A stretch of DNA of 52,235 nt from the NCBI RefSeq assembly GCF_013004695.1, contig NZ_JABEMG010000016.1, forward strand, positions 1 to 52,235. The letters are read 5' to 3'. The DNA comes from Promicromonospora citrea. GTDB lineage: Bacteria; Actinomycetota; Actinomycetes; Actinomycetales; Cellulomonadaceae. Position 1 is the stretch's first letter. Every line of letters starts with the position of its first letter. Shown here one piece after another: positions 32,012 through 40,670 of the stretch. The position numbers and the translations under genes were made by a program. The notes beneath the pieces are model-generated. The model had not been told where the DNA came from. It made no database searches and saw only the letters and a program-made list of their open reading frames with translations.

Positions 32012-33229
32012 TCAGCCCCCCGTCACCTCCACCGCCTGCCGTGCGATAGCCAGCTCCTCGTTGGTCGGCACCACCATCACCAGCGGCGCCTCGACCCCGC
32101 TCCGCACCGACACCACCCGAGCATCGTCGGACCGGGACTCGTTGGCCGCCGGGTCGATCGTCAGCCCGAGGTACTTCAGCCCGCGGACCACCCCGGAGCG
32201 GATCGGGTGCGCGTTCTCGCCCACGCCGGCGGTGAACGTCAGCACGTCGATCCCACCGAGCACCGCCGCGTAGGCGCCCACGTACTTGCGCAGCCGGTGC
32301 AGGTAGACCTCCAGTGCCAGCCGGGCGGCCCCGTCCCCGGAGTCGGCCAGGGCGCGCAGCTCACGCATGTCGCTCTCGCCCGAGAGGCCCAGCAGGCCAG
32401 ACTTCTTGTTGAGCAGCGTGTCGACGTCCTCCCCGGACATCCCGCTGCGCATCAGGTGGAACACGATGCCGGGGTCGATGTCGCCCGAGCGGGTACCCAT
32501 GACCAGGCCCTCGAGCGGCGTCAGCCCCATCGACGTGTCCATCGGCCGGCCACCCAGGATCGCCGACGCCGACGCCCCGTTGCCCAGGTGCAGCACCACC
32601 TGCCGCAGCGAGTCCGGCGTCCGCCCCTCGGCCGCGAGCTTCTCCTGGACCGCGGGGTGCGCCGCCGCCACGGACGAGACGTACTCGTGCGACGTGCCGT
32701 GGAACCCGTACCGCCGCACGCGGTGCTCGGCCGCGATCTTCCGGTCGATCGCGTACGTCGAGGCGACCTCCGGCAGGTCGGCGAAGAACGCCGTGTCGAA
32801 CACGGCTACGTGCGGCACGTCGAGAAACTCGCGGCCCACCTCGATGCCGGTGAGGTTCGCCGGGTTGTGCAGCGGTGCGAGCGGGATCAGGTCGCGGATG
32901 GCGGCCACGACGTCGTCGTCCACGAGGGTGGGCTGCGTGAAGACGTCGCCGCCGTGCACCACCCGGTGGCCGACTGCGGTGATGCCCGCCTCCGCGATCG
33001 GCCGTCCGACCTCCTCGAACAGGCGCCCGAGGATGGCTAGCGCCTCGCGGTAGTCCGGCACGGCGACGTCGCGCTCGATCGTCTCGCCGTCGGCCTTCTG
33101 TGTGACCGACCCCTTGGCCTGGCCGATGCGCTCGACGATGCCGGTGATCTTCACGTCGCCGGACGCGGGGTCGAGGAGCTGGTACTTCAGCGACGACGAG
33201 CCGGAGTTGAGGACCAGGACGGTGCTCAT
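32012..33229 (-). CDS. ackA: Acetate kinase
   Basis: 405 residues. Converts acetyl phosphate plus ADP to acetate plus ATP. Signatures: STVLVLNSGSSSLKYQL at the start, GHRVVHGGDVF, FHGTSHEYV, HLGNGASASAI (adenine/phosphate loop), MGTRSGDIDPG, and FTAGVGENA near the end. ATG overlaps the pta stop by 4 bases, so it is the last gene of the xfp-pta-ackA operon and recovers ATP from acetyl phosphate made by phosphoketolase. Cytosolic, full length. Confidence 0.97.
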   Translation of the reverse strand: MSTVLVLNSGSSSLKYQLLDPASGDVKITGIVERIGQAKGSVTQKADGETIERDVAVPDYREALAILGRLFEEVGRPIAEAGITAVGHRVVHGGDVFTQPTLVDDDVVAAIRDLIPLAPLHNPANLTGIEVGREFLDVPHVAVFDTAFFADLPEVASTYAIDRKIAAEHRVRRYGFHGTSHEYVSSVAAAHPAVQEKLAAEGRTPDSLRQVVLHLGNGASASAILGGRPMDTSMGLTPLEGLVMGTRSGDIDPGIVFHLMRSGMSGEDVDTLLNKKSGLLGLSGESDMRELRALADSGDGAARLALEVYLHRLRKYVGAYAAVLGGIDVLTFTAGVGENAHPIRSGVVRGLKYLGLTIDPAANESRSDDARVVSVRSGVEAPLVMVVPTNEELAIARQAVEVTGG

Positions 33230-35325
33230 GCGGCGGCCTCCTCGCCCTGCGCCTGGATGGCCGTGATCGCCACGGTGTTCACGATGTCCTCCACCAGTGC
33301 CCCGCGGGACAGGTCGTTGACCGGCTTGTTCAGGCCCTGCAGCACCGGGCCGACGGCGACCGCGCCCGCCGAGCGCTGCACCGCCTTGTACGTGTTGTTG
33401 CCCGTGTTGAGGTCCGGGAACACGAACACGGTCGCCCGCCCCGCGACGTCGGACCCGGGAAGCTTGGACGCGGCGACCGAGGCGTCCACGGCGGCGTCGT
33501 ACTGGATGGGGCCCTCGACGTCGAGCTCGGGCGCCCGCTCGCGGACCAGGCCGGTCGCGGTGCGCACCTTGTCGACGTCGGCACCCGAGCCGGACTCGCC
33601 CGTCGAGTAGGAGAGCATCGCGATGCGCGGTTCGACGCCGAACTGCCGAGCGGTCGCCGCCGACGAGACAGCGATGTCGGCGAGCTCGTCCGACGTCGGG
33701 TCGGGGATGACGGCGCAGTCGCCGTACACGAGCACCCGGTCCTCGAGGCACATGAGGAAGACCGACGACACCGACGACGTGCCCGGCTTCGTCTTGATGA
33801 TCTCGAACGACGGACGGATCGTGTGCGCCGTCGAGTGCGCGGCGCCCGAGACCATGCCGTCGGCGAGCCCGAGGTGCACCATCATCGTGCCGAAGTAGGA
33901 GACGTCGGTGACGATCTCCCGCGCGCGCTCGACCGTCATGCCCTTGTGGGCGCGCAGCCGGGCGTACTCGGCGGCGAACTTCTCGACGTGCTCGGGGTCG
34001 TGCGGCGACAGCACCCGCGCGCCCGCGATGTCGAGGCCGAGCTCGGCGGCCCGGGCGCGGACCGGCTCCTCGTCGCCCAGGATCGTGAGGTCCGCGATCT
34101 GCCGGGCCAGCACCGTCGAGGCGGCACGCAGGATGCGGTCGTCCGACCCCTCGGGCAGCACGATGTGCCGTCGGTCGGCGCGGGCCCGCTCGATGAGCTG
34201 GTAGGCGAACATGAGCGGCGTGACCACCTGCGGCCGCGGCAGGTCGAGCCGCGCGGCGAGCGCCCCGCCGTCGACGTGCTGCTCGAACAGGGCGCGCGCG
34301 ACCTCGATCTTGCGCACGGAGTCCTTGTCCACCCGACCTCGCGTGGTCGCGGCGGCCCGCGCGGTGGGGTAGGTGCCGAGCGGGGTCGTGATGATCGGCA
34401 GCCGGGGCCGCATCGCCTCCAGCAGCTCGGCGGGCCGTCCCTGCGGGTAGAACCCGCCGTTGAGGATGATCCCCGACAGCGACGGGAACGACGGCGTGAG
34501 GTGCGTCGCGAGCAGCCCGATGAGCTGGTCGATGCGGTCGCCCGGCGTGATGACGACGGCGCCGTCGCTCAGCCGCTCCAGCAGGTGCTCGAAGCTCATC
34601 GCCCCCACCTGGAGGTCCAGCGCCTCGCGGCCCAGCAGCTCCGGGTCGCCGAGCACGAGCGTGCCCTCGACGGCCTCCAGGAGCTGGCCCACGGTCGGGG
34701 CGTGCAGGAACGGCTCCTCCGGGATCGTCCACACCGGCAGCTCCGGCCGGGCCTGGGTCAGCACGTCCCGGATCGTCGCCGCGTCGGCCGGCTCCGCGCG
34801 GTTGACCACGAGGCCCACCGCCTGCGCGTGGTGCGCGGCCAGCTCCGAGAGACTCACGTCCGCCAGGGTCCGCACGCCCTCCGGTGTGCGCTCGCGGCCC
34901 GAGACGACGAGCAGCACCGGGGCGCCGAGGTTCGCGGCGATGCGCGCGTTGAACGACAGCTCCGTGGGGCCCGCGACGTCGGTGTAGTCGGTGCCGAGCA
35001 CCACCACGGCGTCGCAGCGCGTGGCCAGGTCGTGGAACCGGGACACGATGCGGGCGAGCGCGTCCTCCGGGTCGTCGTGCACGTCCTTGTACGTCACGCC
35101 CACCGCGTCGTCGTAGGCGATGTCGACGCCGTCGTGCTCCAGCAGGAGCTCCAGCACGTGGTCGCGCTCGGCCTCGTGCCCGGCGGCGGCACGCGAGACC
35201 GGGCGGAACACCCCGACCCGCCGGCCCTTGCGGACCAGCAGGTCGAGGACACCGAGCGCGACGGTCGACTTCCCGCTCTCGCCTTCCGGGCTTGCGATGA
35301 CGATGCTGCGGGTCGTGTCGGTCAC
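33226..35325 (-). CDS. pta: Phosphate acetyltransferase (long, DRTGG-containing type)
   Basis: 699 residues, the long Pta form. N-terminal BioD-like P-loop domain (ASPEGESGKSTVALG, residues about 10-24), a middle DRTGG-type domain (about 215-330), and the catalytic phosphate acetyl/butyryltransferase domain from about 370 (PLMFAYQLIERARADRRHIVLPEGSDDRILRAA; FGTMMVHLGLADGMVSGAAHSTAHTIRPSFEIIKT; SVFLMCLEDRVLVYGDCA). It interconverts acetyl phosphate and acetyl-CoA. Lies 42 bases after xfp and overlaps ackA. GTG start. Confidence 0.96.
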   Translation of the reverse strand: MTDTTRSIVIASPEGESGKSTVALGVLDLLVRKGRRVGVFRPVSRAAAGHEAERDHVLELLLEHDGVDIAYDDAVGVTYKDVHDDPEDALARIVSRFHDLATRCDAVVVLGTDYTDVAGPTELSFNARIAANLGAPVLLVVSGRERTPEGVRTLADVSLSELAAHHAQAVGLVVNRAEPADAATIRDVLTQARPELPVWTIPEEPFLHAPTVGQLLEAVEGTLVLGDPELLGREALDLQVGAMSFEHLLERLSDGAVVITPGDRIDQLIGLLATHLTPSFPSLSGIILNGGFYPQGRPAELLEAMRPRLPIITTPLGTYPTARAAATTRGRVDKDSVRKIEVARALFEQHVDGGALAARLDLPRPQVVTPLMFAYQLIERARADRRHIVLPEGSDDRILRAASTVLARQIADLTILGDEEPVRARAAELGLDIAGARVLSPHDPEHVEKFAAEYARLRAHKGMTVERAREIVTDVSYFGTMMVHLGLADGMVSGAAHSTAHTIRPSFEIIKTKPGTSSVSSVFLMCLEDRVLVYGDCAVIPDPTSDELADIAVSSAATARQFGVEPRIAMLSYSTGESGSGADVDKVRTATGLVRERAPELDVEGPIQYDAAVDASVAASKLPGSDVAGRATVFVFPDLNTGNNTYKAVQRSAGAVAVGPVLQGLNKPVNDLSRGALVEDIVNTVAITAIQAQGEEAAA

Positions 35326-35367
35326 ATGCGGCTCCGAGGTCGTTCCGTGCGGTCTTCGGGGGAGGCG

Positions 35368-37857
35368 CTACTCGTTGTCCCCACCCGTGCCGAGCGTAGC
35401 GCCCACCTGGCCGGAGTCGGCCTGGTCCTGGGCGTCGGGCCAGACCCAGTCGCGCACCTCGGGGATGTCGTCGCCGTGCTCGCGCGTCCAGGCGCGGGCA
35501 CGGACCCGCGCGTCCTGCATGCGCTGGCGCAGGCCCGCCTGGGTCGTGCCCAGCGACGGTACGCGGTCGATGACGTCGATCACCAGGTGGTACCGGTCCA
35601 GGTCGTTGAGCATGACCATGTCGAACGGCGTCGTCGTCGTGCCCTCCTCCTTGTAGCCGCGCACGTGCCAGTGGTCGTGGCCGGTGCGGCGGTAGGTGAG
35701 GCGGTGGATGAGCCACGGGTAGCCGTGGTAGGCGAAGATCACGGGCCGGTCGGCCGTGAACAGGCCGTCGAACTCGCGGTCGGGCAGACCGTGCGGGTGC
35801 TCCTTCGCGTCCTGCAGCCGCATGAGGTCGACGACGTTGACCACGCGCACCTTGAGGTCCGGCAGCTCGCGGCGCAGGATGTCGGCCGCGGCGAGCACCT
35901 CCATCGTGGGCACGTCGCCCGCGCACCCGAGCACGACGTCGGGCGTGGTGCCGGGCTCCTCCGTGCCCGCCCACTCCCAGATGCCGAGGCCGCGCGTGCA
36001 GTGCTCGACGGCGCTGGGCATGTCGAGCCAGTTCGGCGACGGCTGCTTGCCGGAGACCACCACGTTGACGTACTGCCGGCTGCGCAGGCAGTGGTCGTAC
36101 GTGGACAGGAGCGTGTTGGCGTCCGGCGGCAGGTAGACGCGGACGATCTCGGCCTTCTTGTTGACGACGTGGTCGATGAACCCGGGGTCCTGGTGGCTGA
36201 ACCCGTTGTGGTCCTGCCGCCACACGTGGCTGGACAGGAGGTAGTTGAGCGACGCGATCGGGCGGCGCCACGGGATGTCGTTGGTGACCTTGAGCCACTT
36301 GGCGTGCTGGTTGAACATCGAGTCGATGATGTGGATGAACGCCTCGTAGCTGGTCAGCAGGCCGTGCCGACCGGTCAGGAGGTAGCCCTCCAGCCAGCCC
36401 TGCACCTGGTGCTCGCTGAGCATCTCCATGACGCGGCCCGCGCGGGCCATGTGCTCGTCGACGTCCGGGCCGAGGTACTCGGCGTTCCACTGCTTGTCGG
36501 TCGTCTCGTACACGGCCTGCAGGCGGTTGGACGCCACCTCGTCCGGGCCGAAGATCCGGAACGTGTGCGGGTTGAGGCGGATGACGTCGGTGAGCCACTG
36601 GCCCAGCACGCGCGGCGCCTCCGCCGTCGACCCGCCCGGCACCGGCACGTCGACGGCGTACTCGCGGAAGTCGGGCAGGCGCAGGTCCTTGAGCAGCAGT
36701 CCGCCGTTGGCGTGCGGGGTCGCGCTCATCCGCAGGTCGCCGTGCGGCGCGAGCGCGGTGATCTCCGGCAGCACGCGGCCCTCGTCGTCGAACAGCTCCT
36801 CGGGGCGGTAGGACCGCAGCCAGGTCTCGAGCACCTGGAGGTGCTCGGGCGTGTCCCGGGCGTTCGCGAGCGGCACCTGGTGGGCGCGCCACGAGCCGGT
36901 CGTCTTCTTGCCGTCGATCTCGGCCGGGCCGCTCCAGCCCTTGGGCGTCCGGAACACGATCATCGGCCAGGTGGGCCGCGTGAGGTCACCGTCGGCGGCG
37001 CGGGCCTTGATGGCCGCGATCTCGTCGAGCGCCTCGTCCAGGAGCGCGGCGAACCGGCGGTGCACCTCCAGCGGCGACTCGTCCTCGTCGAACCCGCCCT
37101 CGAAGAAGTACGGCTTGTAGCCGTAGCCGACCATGAGGTCGTGCAGCTCCTCCTGCGGGATGCGGGCCAGCACCGTCGGGTTGGCGATCTTGTAGCCGTT
37201 GAGGTGGAGGATCGGCAGCACCGCGCCGTCCTGGGCGGGGTTGAGGAACTTGTTCGAGTGCCAGGACGTCGCCAGCGGGCCGGTCTCGGCCTCGCCGTCG
37301 CCCACGACGGCCGCGACCAGGAGGTCAGGGTTGTCGAACGCGGCGCCGTAGGCGTGGCTCAGGGCGTAGCCGAGCTCGCCGCCCTCGTGGATCGAGCCCG
37401 GCGTCTCGGGCGCGACGTGGCTCGGGATGCCGCCCGGGAACGAGAACTGCCGGAACAGACGACGCACGCCCTCGGTGTCCTGCGTGATGTCGCTGTAGAC
37501 CTCCGAGTAGGTGCCGTCCAGGTAGGCGGACGCGACGAGGCCGGGCCCGCCGTGTCCCGGCCCGGTGACGTACACGGTGGGCTGCTGCCGCTGGGCGATG
37601 GCCCGGTTGAGGTGCGCGTACAGGAAGTTCAGGCCCGGCGTCGTGCCCCAGTGGCCCAGCAGGCGGGGCTTGACGTGCTCGGGCGTCAGCTTCTCGCGCA
37701 GGAGCGGGTTGTCCAGGAGGTAGATCTGGCCGACCGACAGGTAGTTGGCCGCCCGCCACCACGCGTCGAGGCGCTCCAGCTCCTCCGGCTCCGGCGGCGC
37801 GACGCCGGTCGCGCGCCACCCGGCGGCCGGGGTCTCGGGAACGGTGCTCGTCGTCAT
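35368..37857 (-). CDS. xfp: Xylulose-5-phosphate / fructose-6-phosphate phosphoketolase
   Basis: 829 residues, full length. Thiamine-diphosphate enzyme cleaving X5P or F6P with phosphate to acetyl phosphate and G3P or E4P. Landmarks: [58 protein letters not shown] (ThDP pyrophosphate/Mg site), and the C-terminal [19 protein letters not shown] and [18 protein letters not shown] preceded by GGAGGAG. First gene of xfp-pta-ackA; the leader contains GGACCC/GGGTCC. The operon gives a bypass of lower glycolysis to C2 units without decarboxylation. Confidence 0.98.
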   Translation of the reverse strand: MTTSTVPETPAAGWRATGVAPPEPEELERLDAWWRAANYLSVGQIYLLDNPLLREKLTPEHVKPRLLGHWGTTPGLNFLYAHLNRAIAQRQQPTVYVTGPGHGGPGLVASAYLDGTYSEVYSDITQDTEGVRRLFRQFSFPGGIPSHVAPETPGSIHEGGELGYALSHAYGAAFDNPDLLVAAVVGDGEAETGPLATSWHSNKFLNPAQDGAVLPILHLNGYKIANPTVLARIPQEELHDLMVGYGYKPYFFEGGFDEDESPLEVHRRFAALLDEALDEIAAIKARAADGDLTRPTWPMIVFRTPKGWSGPAEIDGKKTTGSWRAHQVPLANARDTPEHLQVLETWLRSYRPEELFDDEGRVLPEITALAPHGDLRMSATPHANGGLLLKDLRLPDFREYAVDVPVPGGSTAEAPRVLGQWLTDVIRLNPHTFRIFGPDEVASNRLQAVYETTDKQWNAEYLGPDVDEHMARAGRVMEMLSEHQVQGWLEGYLLTGRHGLLTSYEAFIHIIDSMFNQHAKWLKVTNDIPWRRPIASLNYLLSSHVWRQDHNGFSHQDPGFIDHVVNKKAEIVRVYLPPDANTLLSTYDHCLRSRQYVNVVVSGKQPSPNWLDMPSAVEHCTRGLGIWEWAGTEEPGTTPDVVLGCAGDVPTMEVLAAADILRRELPDLKVRVVNVVDLMRLQDAKEHPHGLPDREFDGLFTADRPVIFAYHGYPWLIHRLTYRRTGHDHWHVRGYKEEGTTTTPFDMVMLNDLDRYHLVIDVIDRVPSLGTTQAGLRQRMQDARVRARAWTREHGDDIPEVRDWVWPDAQDQADSGQVGATLGTGGDNE

Positions 37858-37879
37858 CGCATCTCCTCCGTGTGGACGT

Positions 37880-37897
37880 GGACCCGGACGCGGGTCC
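37880..37897 (-). promoter_or_regulatory. Hairpin in the xfp leader
   Basis: GGACCC, six bases, GGGTCC, lying 23-40 bases before the xfp ATG, just ahead of its ribosome binding site; may affect mRNA stability or translation. The 147-base gap also holds the divergent SURF1 promoter. Confidence 0.35.
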
Positions 37898-37992
37898 CTG
37901 CTCGGCGGGCTGCTGCTCGTTCATTCGAACGCAGAACGCTCTTGCCCGCGAGGTGTGCGCAGGGTGACGTCCTGGACGGCTCCGCGGGCGGT

Positions 37993-37998
37993 TACCGT
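37993..37998 (+). promoter_or_regulatory. -10 box of the SURF1 gene
   Basis: TACCGT six bases before the ATG; leaderless transcript predicted. Confidence 0.55.
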
Positions 37999-38004
37999 TG
38001 AGAC

Positions 38005-38904
38005 ATGCCTGTCAGCGCCCCCAGCGCCCCCACAGCAGCCGGGTCCGACGCTCCTGCGCCCGAGCGTCGCGGCTTCCTCGAGGTGGCCCGGCAACCCCGC
38101 ATGGTCGGGCTGCTCCTCGTCTTCCTCCTGGCCGCGCTCGTCTGCGGCCGCCTGGGTGCCTGGCAGCTCGACCGCGCCTACGAGCGCGCGGAGCTCGCCG
38201 CGCAGCAGGAGGCGGCCGAGGCCGCGGCCGCCGGGCCGTCCTGGCTCGGCGAGGTGCTCGCCCCGCAGGAGGGCTTCCCCGGCGAGCTGGTGGGCCGCGA
38301 GGTGCGGGCGACGGGCCGGTTCGAGCCCGAGGGCTCGCTCCTCGTGCCCGGTCGCGCCCTCGAGGGGCGCACCGGCTACCTCGTGCTCACCCCGTTCCGC
38401 CTGTCCGACGACGGCACGGGCGGCGACACCTGGGCCGACCTGTCGGGCGCGCCGGTGCTCGCCGTCGTCCAGGGCTGGGTGGAGCAGCCAGCGGACGCCG
38501 ACGCCCTGGTCCACCCGACAGACGAGGTGACGCTGACCGGCTGGCTGCAGGTGGGCGAGGCGACGTCCGGCGCGGCGACCGTCGTCGACGGGCAGACCCC
38601 CGAGATCGCACTCAGTGCCCTCGTCAACGAGTGGGGCGGGCCGATCTACACCGGCTACCTCGTGGCCACCGCCGGGCCGGGCTCACCCGCCGACGGCGGC
38701 GGCGCCGCGCTGCCCCGCCCCACCATCGACGGCGGCACGGACGCCAACCTGCAGAACATCTTCTACGCGCTGCAGTGGTGGGTGTTCGGCGGGTTCGCCG
38801 TGCTGCTCTGGGTGCGACTGGTGCGCGACGAGATGGCCGGCGGGCGCCGGGGCGGACGGCCGACCGACGCCGACACCGGCATCGCGGGGCTGCCGGCGGC
38901 GTGA
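38005..38904 (+). CDS. SURF1-family cytochrome oxidase biogenesis protein
   Basis: 299 residues with the SURF1 layout: N-terminal helix (about 34-51, MVGLLLVFLLAALVCGRLGAWQLDRAYER, containing the G-x-W-Q-x-x-R motif), an external beta domain (about 70-250, including VRATGRFEPEGSLLVPGRALEGRTGYLVLTPFRL), and a second helix (about 253-273, NIFYALQWWVFGGFAVLLWVRLVRDE). The protein assists haem insertion into aa3-type cytochrome c oxidase. No cox genes are adjacent. Convergent with the aminotransferase, 7 bases apart. Confidence 0.92.
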   Translation: MPVSAPSAPTAAGSDAPAPERRGFLEVARQPRMVGLLLVFLLAALVCGRLGAWQLDRAYERAELAAQQEAAEAAAAGPSWLGEVLAPQEGFPGELVGREVRATGRFEPEGSLLVPGRALEGRTGYLVLTPFRLSDDGTGGDTWADLSGAPVLAVVQGWVEQPADADALVHPTDEVTLTGWLQVGEATSGAATVVDGQTPEIALSALVNEWGGPIYTGYLVATAGPGSPADGGGAALPRPTIDGGTDANLQNIFYALQWWVFGGFAVLLWVRLVRDEMAGGRRGGRPTDADTGIAGLPAA

Positions 38905-38911
38905 GCGGGGG

Positions 38912-40090
38912 TCAGCGCGGCAGGCTCTCCAGCATCTGGCCGACCGCCTGCTCCAGGAGCGGGCGCGGCATGCCCAGGTTGAAGCGCACGAACCCGCGGC
39001 CCGCGTCGCCGCAGGCCGCACCGTCGACGACCACGACGCCCGCGTGCTCCCGGAAGTACGCGGCGGGGCTCTCGCCCGGCAGGTCGAGATCGCGGCAGTC
39101 GAGCCACGCGAGGTAGGTGCCCTCGGGCGGCCGGTAGCCGATGCCCGAGCCGTCGAGCAGCTCGGCCAGCCGGGTGGCGTTGCCGTGCACGTAGCCGATG
39201 ACGTCGTCCAGCCAGTCGCGGCCCTCCGTGTACGCGGCGGCGGCCGCGACGACGCCGAGGGTCGAGGCGCCGATCTCCGTGCGCTCGCCCACCTCGTCCC
39301 AGAGCTTCACGTCGGCGTCGTTCGAGAGCACGATCTGCGCGCACTTGAGGCCGGGCAGGTTCCACGCCTTCGACGCCGAGGTCGCGGTCACGGTGTGCCC
39401 CGCCGTCGTGGCACTGAGCGACGCGTACGGCACGTGGCGGCGGCCGGGGTGGACCAGCGGGGCGTGGATCTCGTCCGAGAAGACGCGCCCTCCGTGCCGG
39501 TCGACGACCTCGGCGACCGCGAGCATCTCGGCGGGCTCGAGCACCCGGCCGATGGGGTTGTGCGGGTTGCAGACGATCAGGACGTGCCCGCCCGCCGCGA
39601 AGGCGGCGTCGAGCGCGTCGAGGTCGTAGGTGTAGCGGCCGGACGCGTCGCGCACCATCGGCACCTGCAAGACCTCGCGGCCCAGCTCGCCGGGCAGCGT
39701 CTGGAACGGCATGTACGACGGCGTGGGCACGATGACGGGCGACCCGGGCCGCGAGAAGTGCCGGATGGTGTGCTCGAGCACCGTGAGCACGTCGGAGGCG
39801 GGCCGTACGCGCGCCGGGTCGACGGCCCAGCCGTACCGGTCGGCGGCGAACGACGCGTACGCCTCGCTCGTGGTCCGGACCAGCGCGGGCGGGAGGTAGC
39901 CGAGCAGGCCGCGGTCGACGGCGGCGTGCAGCGCGGCGGCGACCGGCGGCGCCACGGGGAAGTCGGCCTCGGCGACCCAGGCGCCGAGCGCGTCCGGGTA
40001 GGCCGTCCACTTGAGGCTGCCCGCCGCGCGGAGGTCGGCGGCGGTGATGGCGTCGAAGGGGTGTGCGTTCACCGGGGCGTCGGAGTTCAC
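38912..40090 (-). CDS. PatB/MalY-type PLP-dependent C-S lyase (cystathionine beta-lyase)
   Basis: 392 residues, class I/II aminotransferase fold. LKWTAYPDALGAWVAEADFPVAPPV is the PatB/MalY N-terminal signature; VIVPTPSYMPF, LIVCNPHNPIGRV, FSDEIHAPLVHPG and the PLP-lysine segment TATSASKAWNLPGLKCAQ follow. Members cleave cystathionine or other cysteine conjugates to pyruvate, ammonia and thiol. The GTG start is one of two close candidates (a second in-frame GTG lies six codons on). Cytosolic; no methionine-pathway genes adjacent. Confidence 0.93.
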   Translation of the reverse strand: MNSDAPVNAHPFDAITAADLRAAGSLKWTAYPDALGAWVAEADFPVAPPVAAALHAAVDRGLLGYLPPALVRTTSEAYASFAADRYGWAVDPARVRPASDVLTVLEHTIRHFSRPGSPVIVPTPSYMPFQTLPGELGREVLQVPMVRDASGRYTYDLDALDAAFAAGGHVLIVCNPHNPIGRVLEPAEMLAVAEVVDRHGGRVFSDEIHAPLVHPGRRHVPYASLSATTAGHTVTATSASKAWNLPGLKCAQIVLSNDADVKLWDEVGERTEIGASTLGVVAAAAAYTEGRDWLDDVIGYVHGNATRLAELLDGSGIGYRPPEGTYLAWLDCRDLDLPGESPAAYFREHAGVVVVDGAACGDAGRGFVRFNLGMPRPLLEQAVGQMLESLPR

Positions 40091-40161
40091 CCTCGCATTG
40101 AAACAGGCCGTCCGACGTGGTTGCGCGCGGCGACCGGTCCGTGGGCCCCCGGCCGCCGGGG

Positions 40162-40569
40162 TCAGGAGAGGTAGCGCGCCTCGAGGGCGGCGAGCTTGGC
40201 CTCGGCCTCGCCGTGGATCTTCTTCTCGAGCACGAACGACATGACGGGGACGACGCCGGCGATCACCATCGTGACCAGGCGGCCGAAGCCCCAGCGCATC
40301 TTCGACCACAGGTCCGCGACCGTGACGAGGTAGACGACGTAGATCCACCCGTGCGCGAACGGCACCCACGCGATGAACGGCAGGATGCCGTCGACGTCCG
40401 TGACGGCACCCAGGCCGTACTTGATGCCGAGCTCGACGCAGAGGACGAGCAGCATGACGCCGGTGACGAGCGCCATGAAGCGGTAGCGGGACATCGCGCC
40501 GCGCGCCTTGCGGATCGCGGTGGCCGCCGCCTCGGCGGAGATCTCGGGTGCGGTCTGCGGGGTGCTCAC
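40162..40569 (-). CDS. DUF3817 membrane protein
   Basis: 135 residues. Three membrane segments (about 29-50 FMALVTGVMLLVLCVELGIKYGLG; 62-84 LPFIAWVPFAHGWIYVVYLVTVADL; 93-115 FGRLVTMVIAGVVPVMSFVLE) carry the DUF3817 pattern with V-P-F-A-H-G-W-I-Y and P-x-x-S-F-V-x-E. Function unknown. GTG start with TATCCT 6 bases upstream. Divergent from the ABC exporter operon. Confidence 0.9.
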   Translation of the reverse strand: MSTPQTAPEISAEAAATAIRKARGAMSRYRFMALVTGVMLLVLCVELGIKYGLGAVTDVDGILPFIAWVPFAHGWIYVVYLVTVADLWSKMRWGFGRLVTMVIAGVVPVMSFVLEKKIHGEAEAKLAALEARYLS

Positions 40570-40575
40570 CCCTCG

Positions 40576-40581
40576 AGGATA
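40576..40581 (-). promoter_or_regulatory. -10 box of the DUF3817 gene
   Basis: TATCCT on the minus strand six bases before the GTG. Confidence 0.55.
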
Positions 40582-40657
40582 GGCCGTCCCCGACGCTCCC
40601 CGGACCGGCCGTCGCCGGCCTGGGGATAAAGCGTGGATCAGTGTCAGTGGTCGTCCG

Positions 40658-40663
40658 TACCGT
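40658..40663 (+). promoter_or_regulatory. -10 box of the ABC exporter operon
   Basis: TACCGT seven bases before the GTG at 40671, favouring that start over upstream in-frame GTGs at 40641 and 40662. GATAAA at 40625-40630 is an alternative. Confidence 0.45.
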
Positions 40664-40670
40664 GGTGGTC

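Noticed and set aside
32012-38001. Very long open frames (1626 and 1392 codons) in other frames and on the other strand across ackA, pta and xfp
   Set aside because: Compositional shadows. Only the final ackA part of the 1626-codon frame is real; the rest is Arg/Ala/Gly-rich without motifs.
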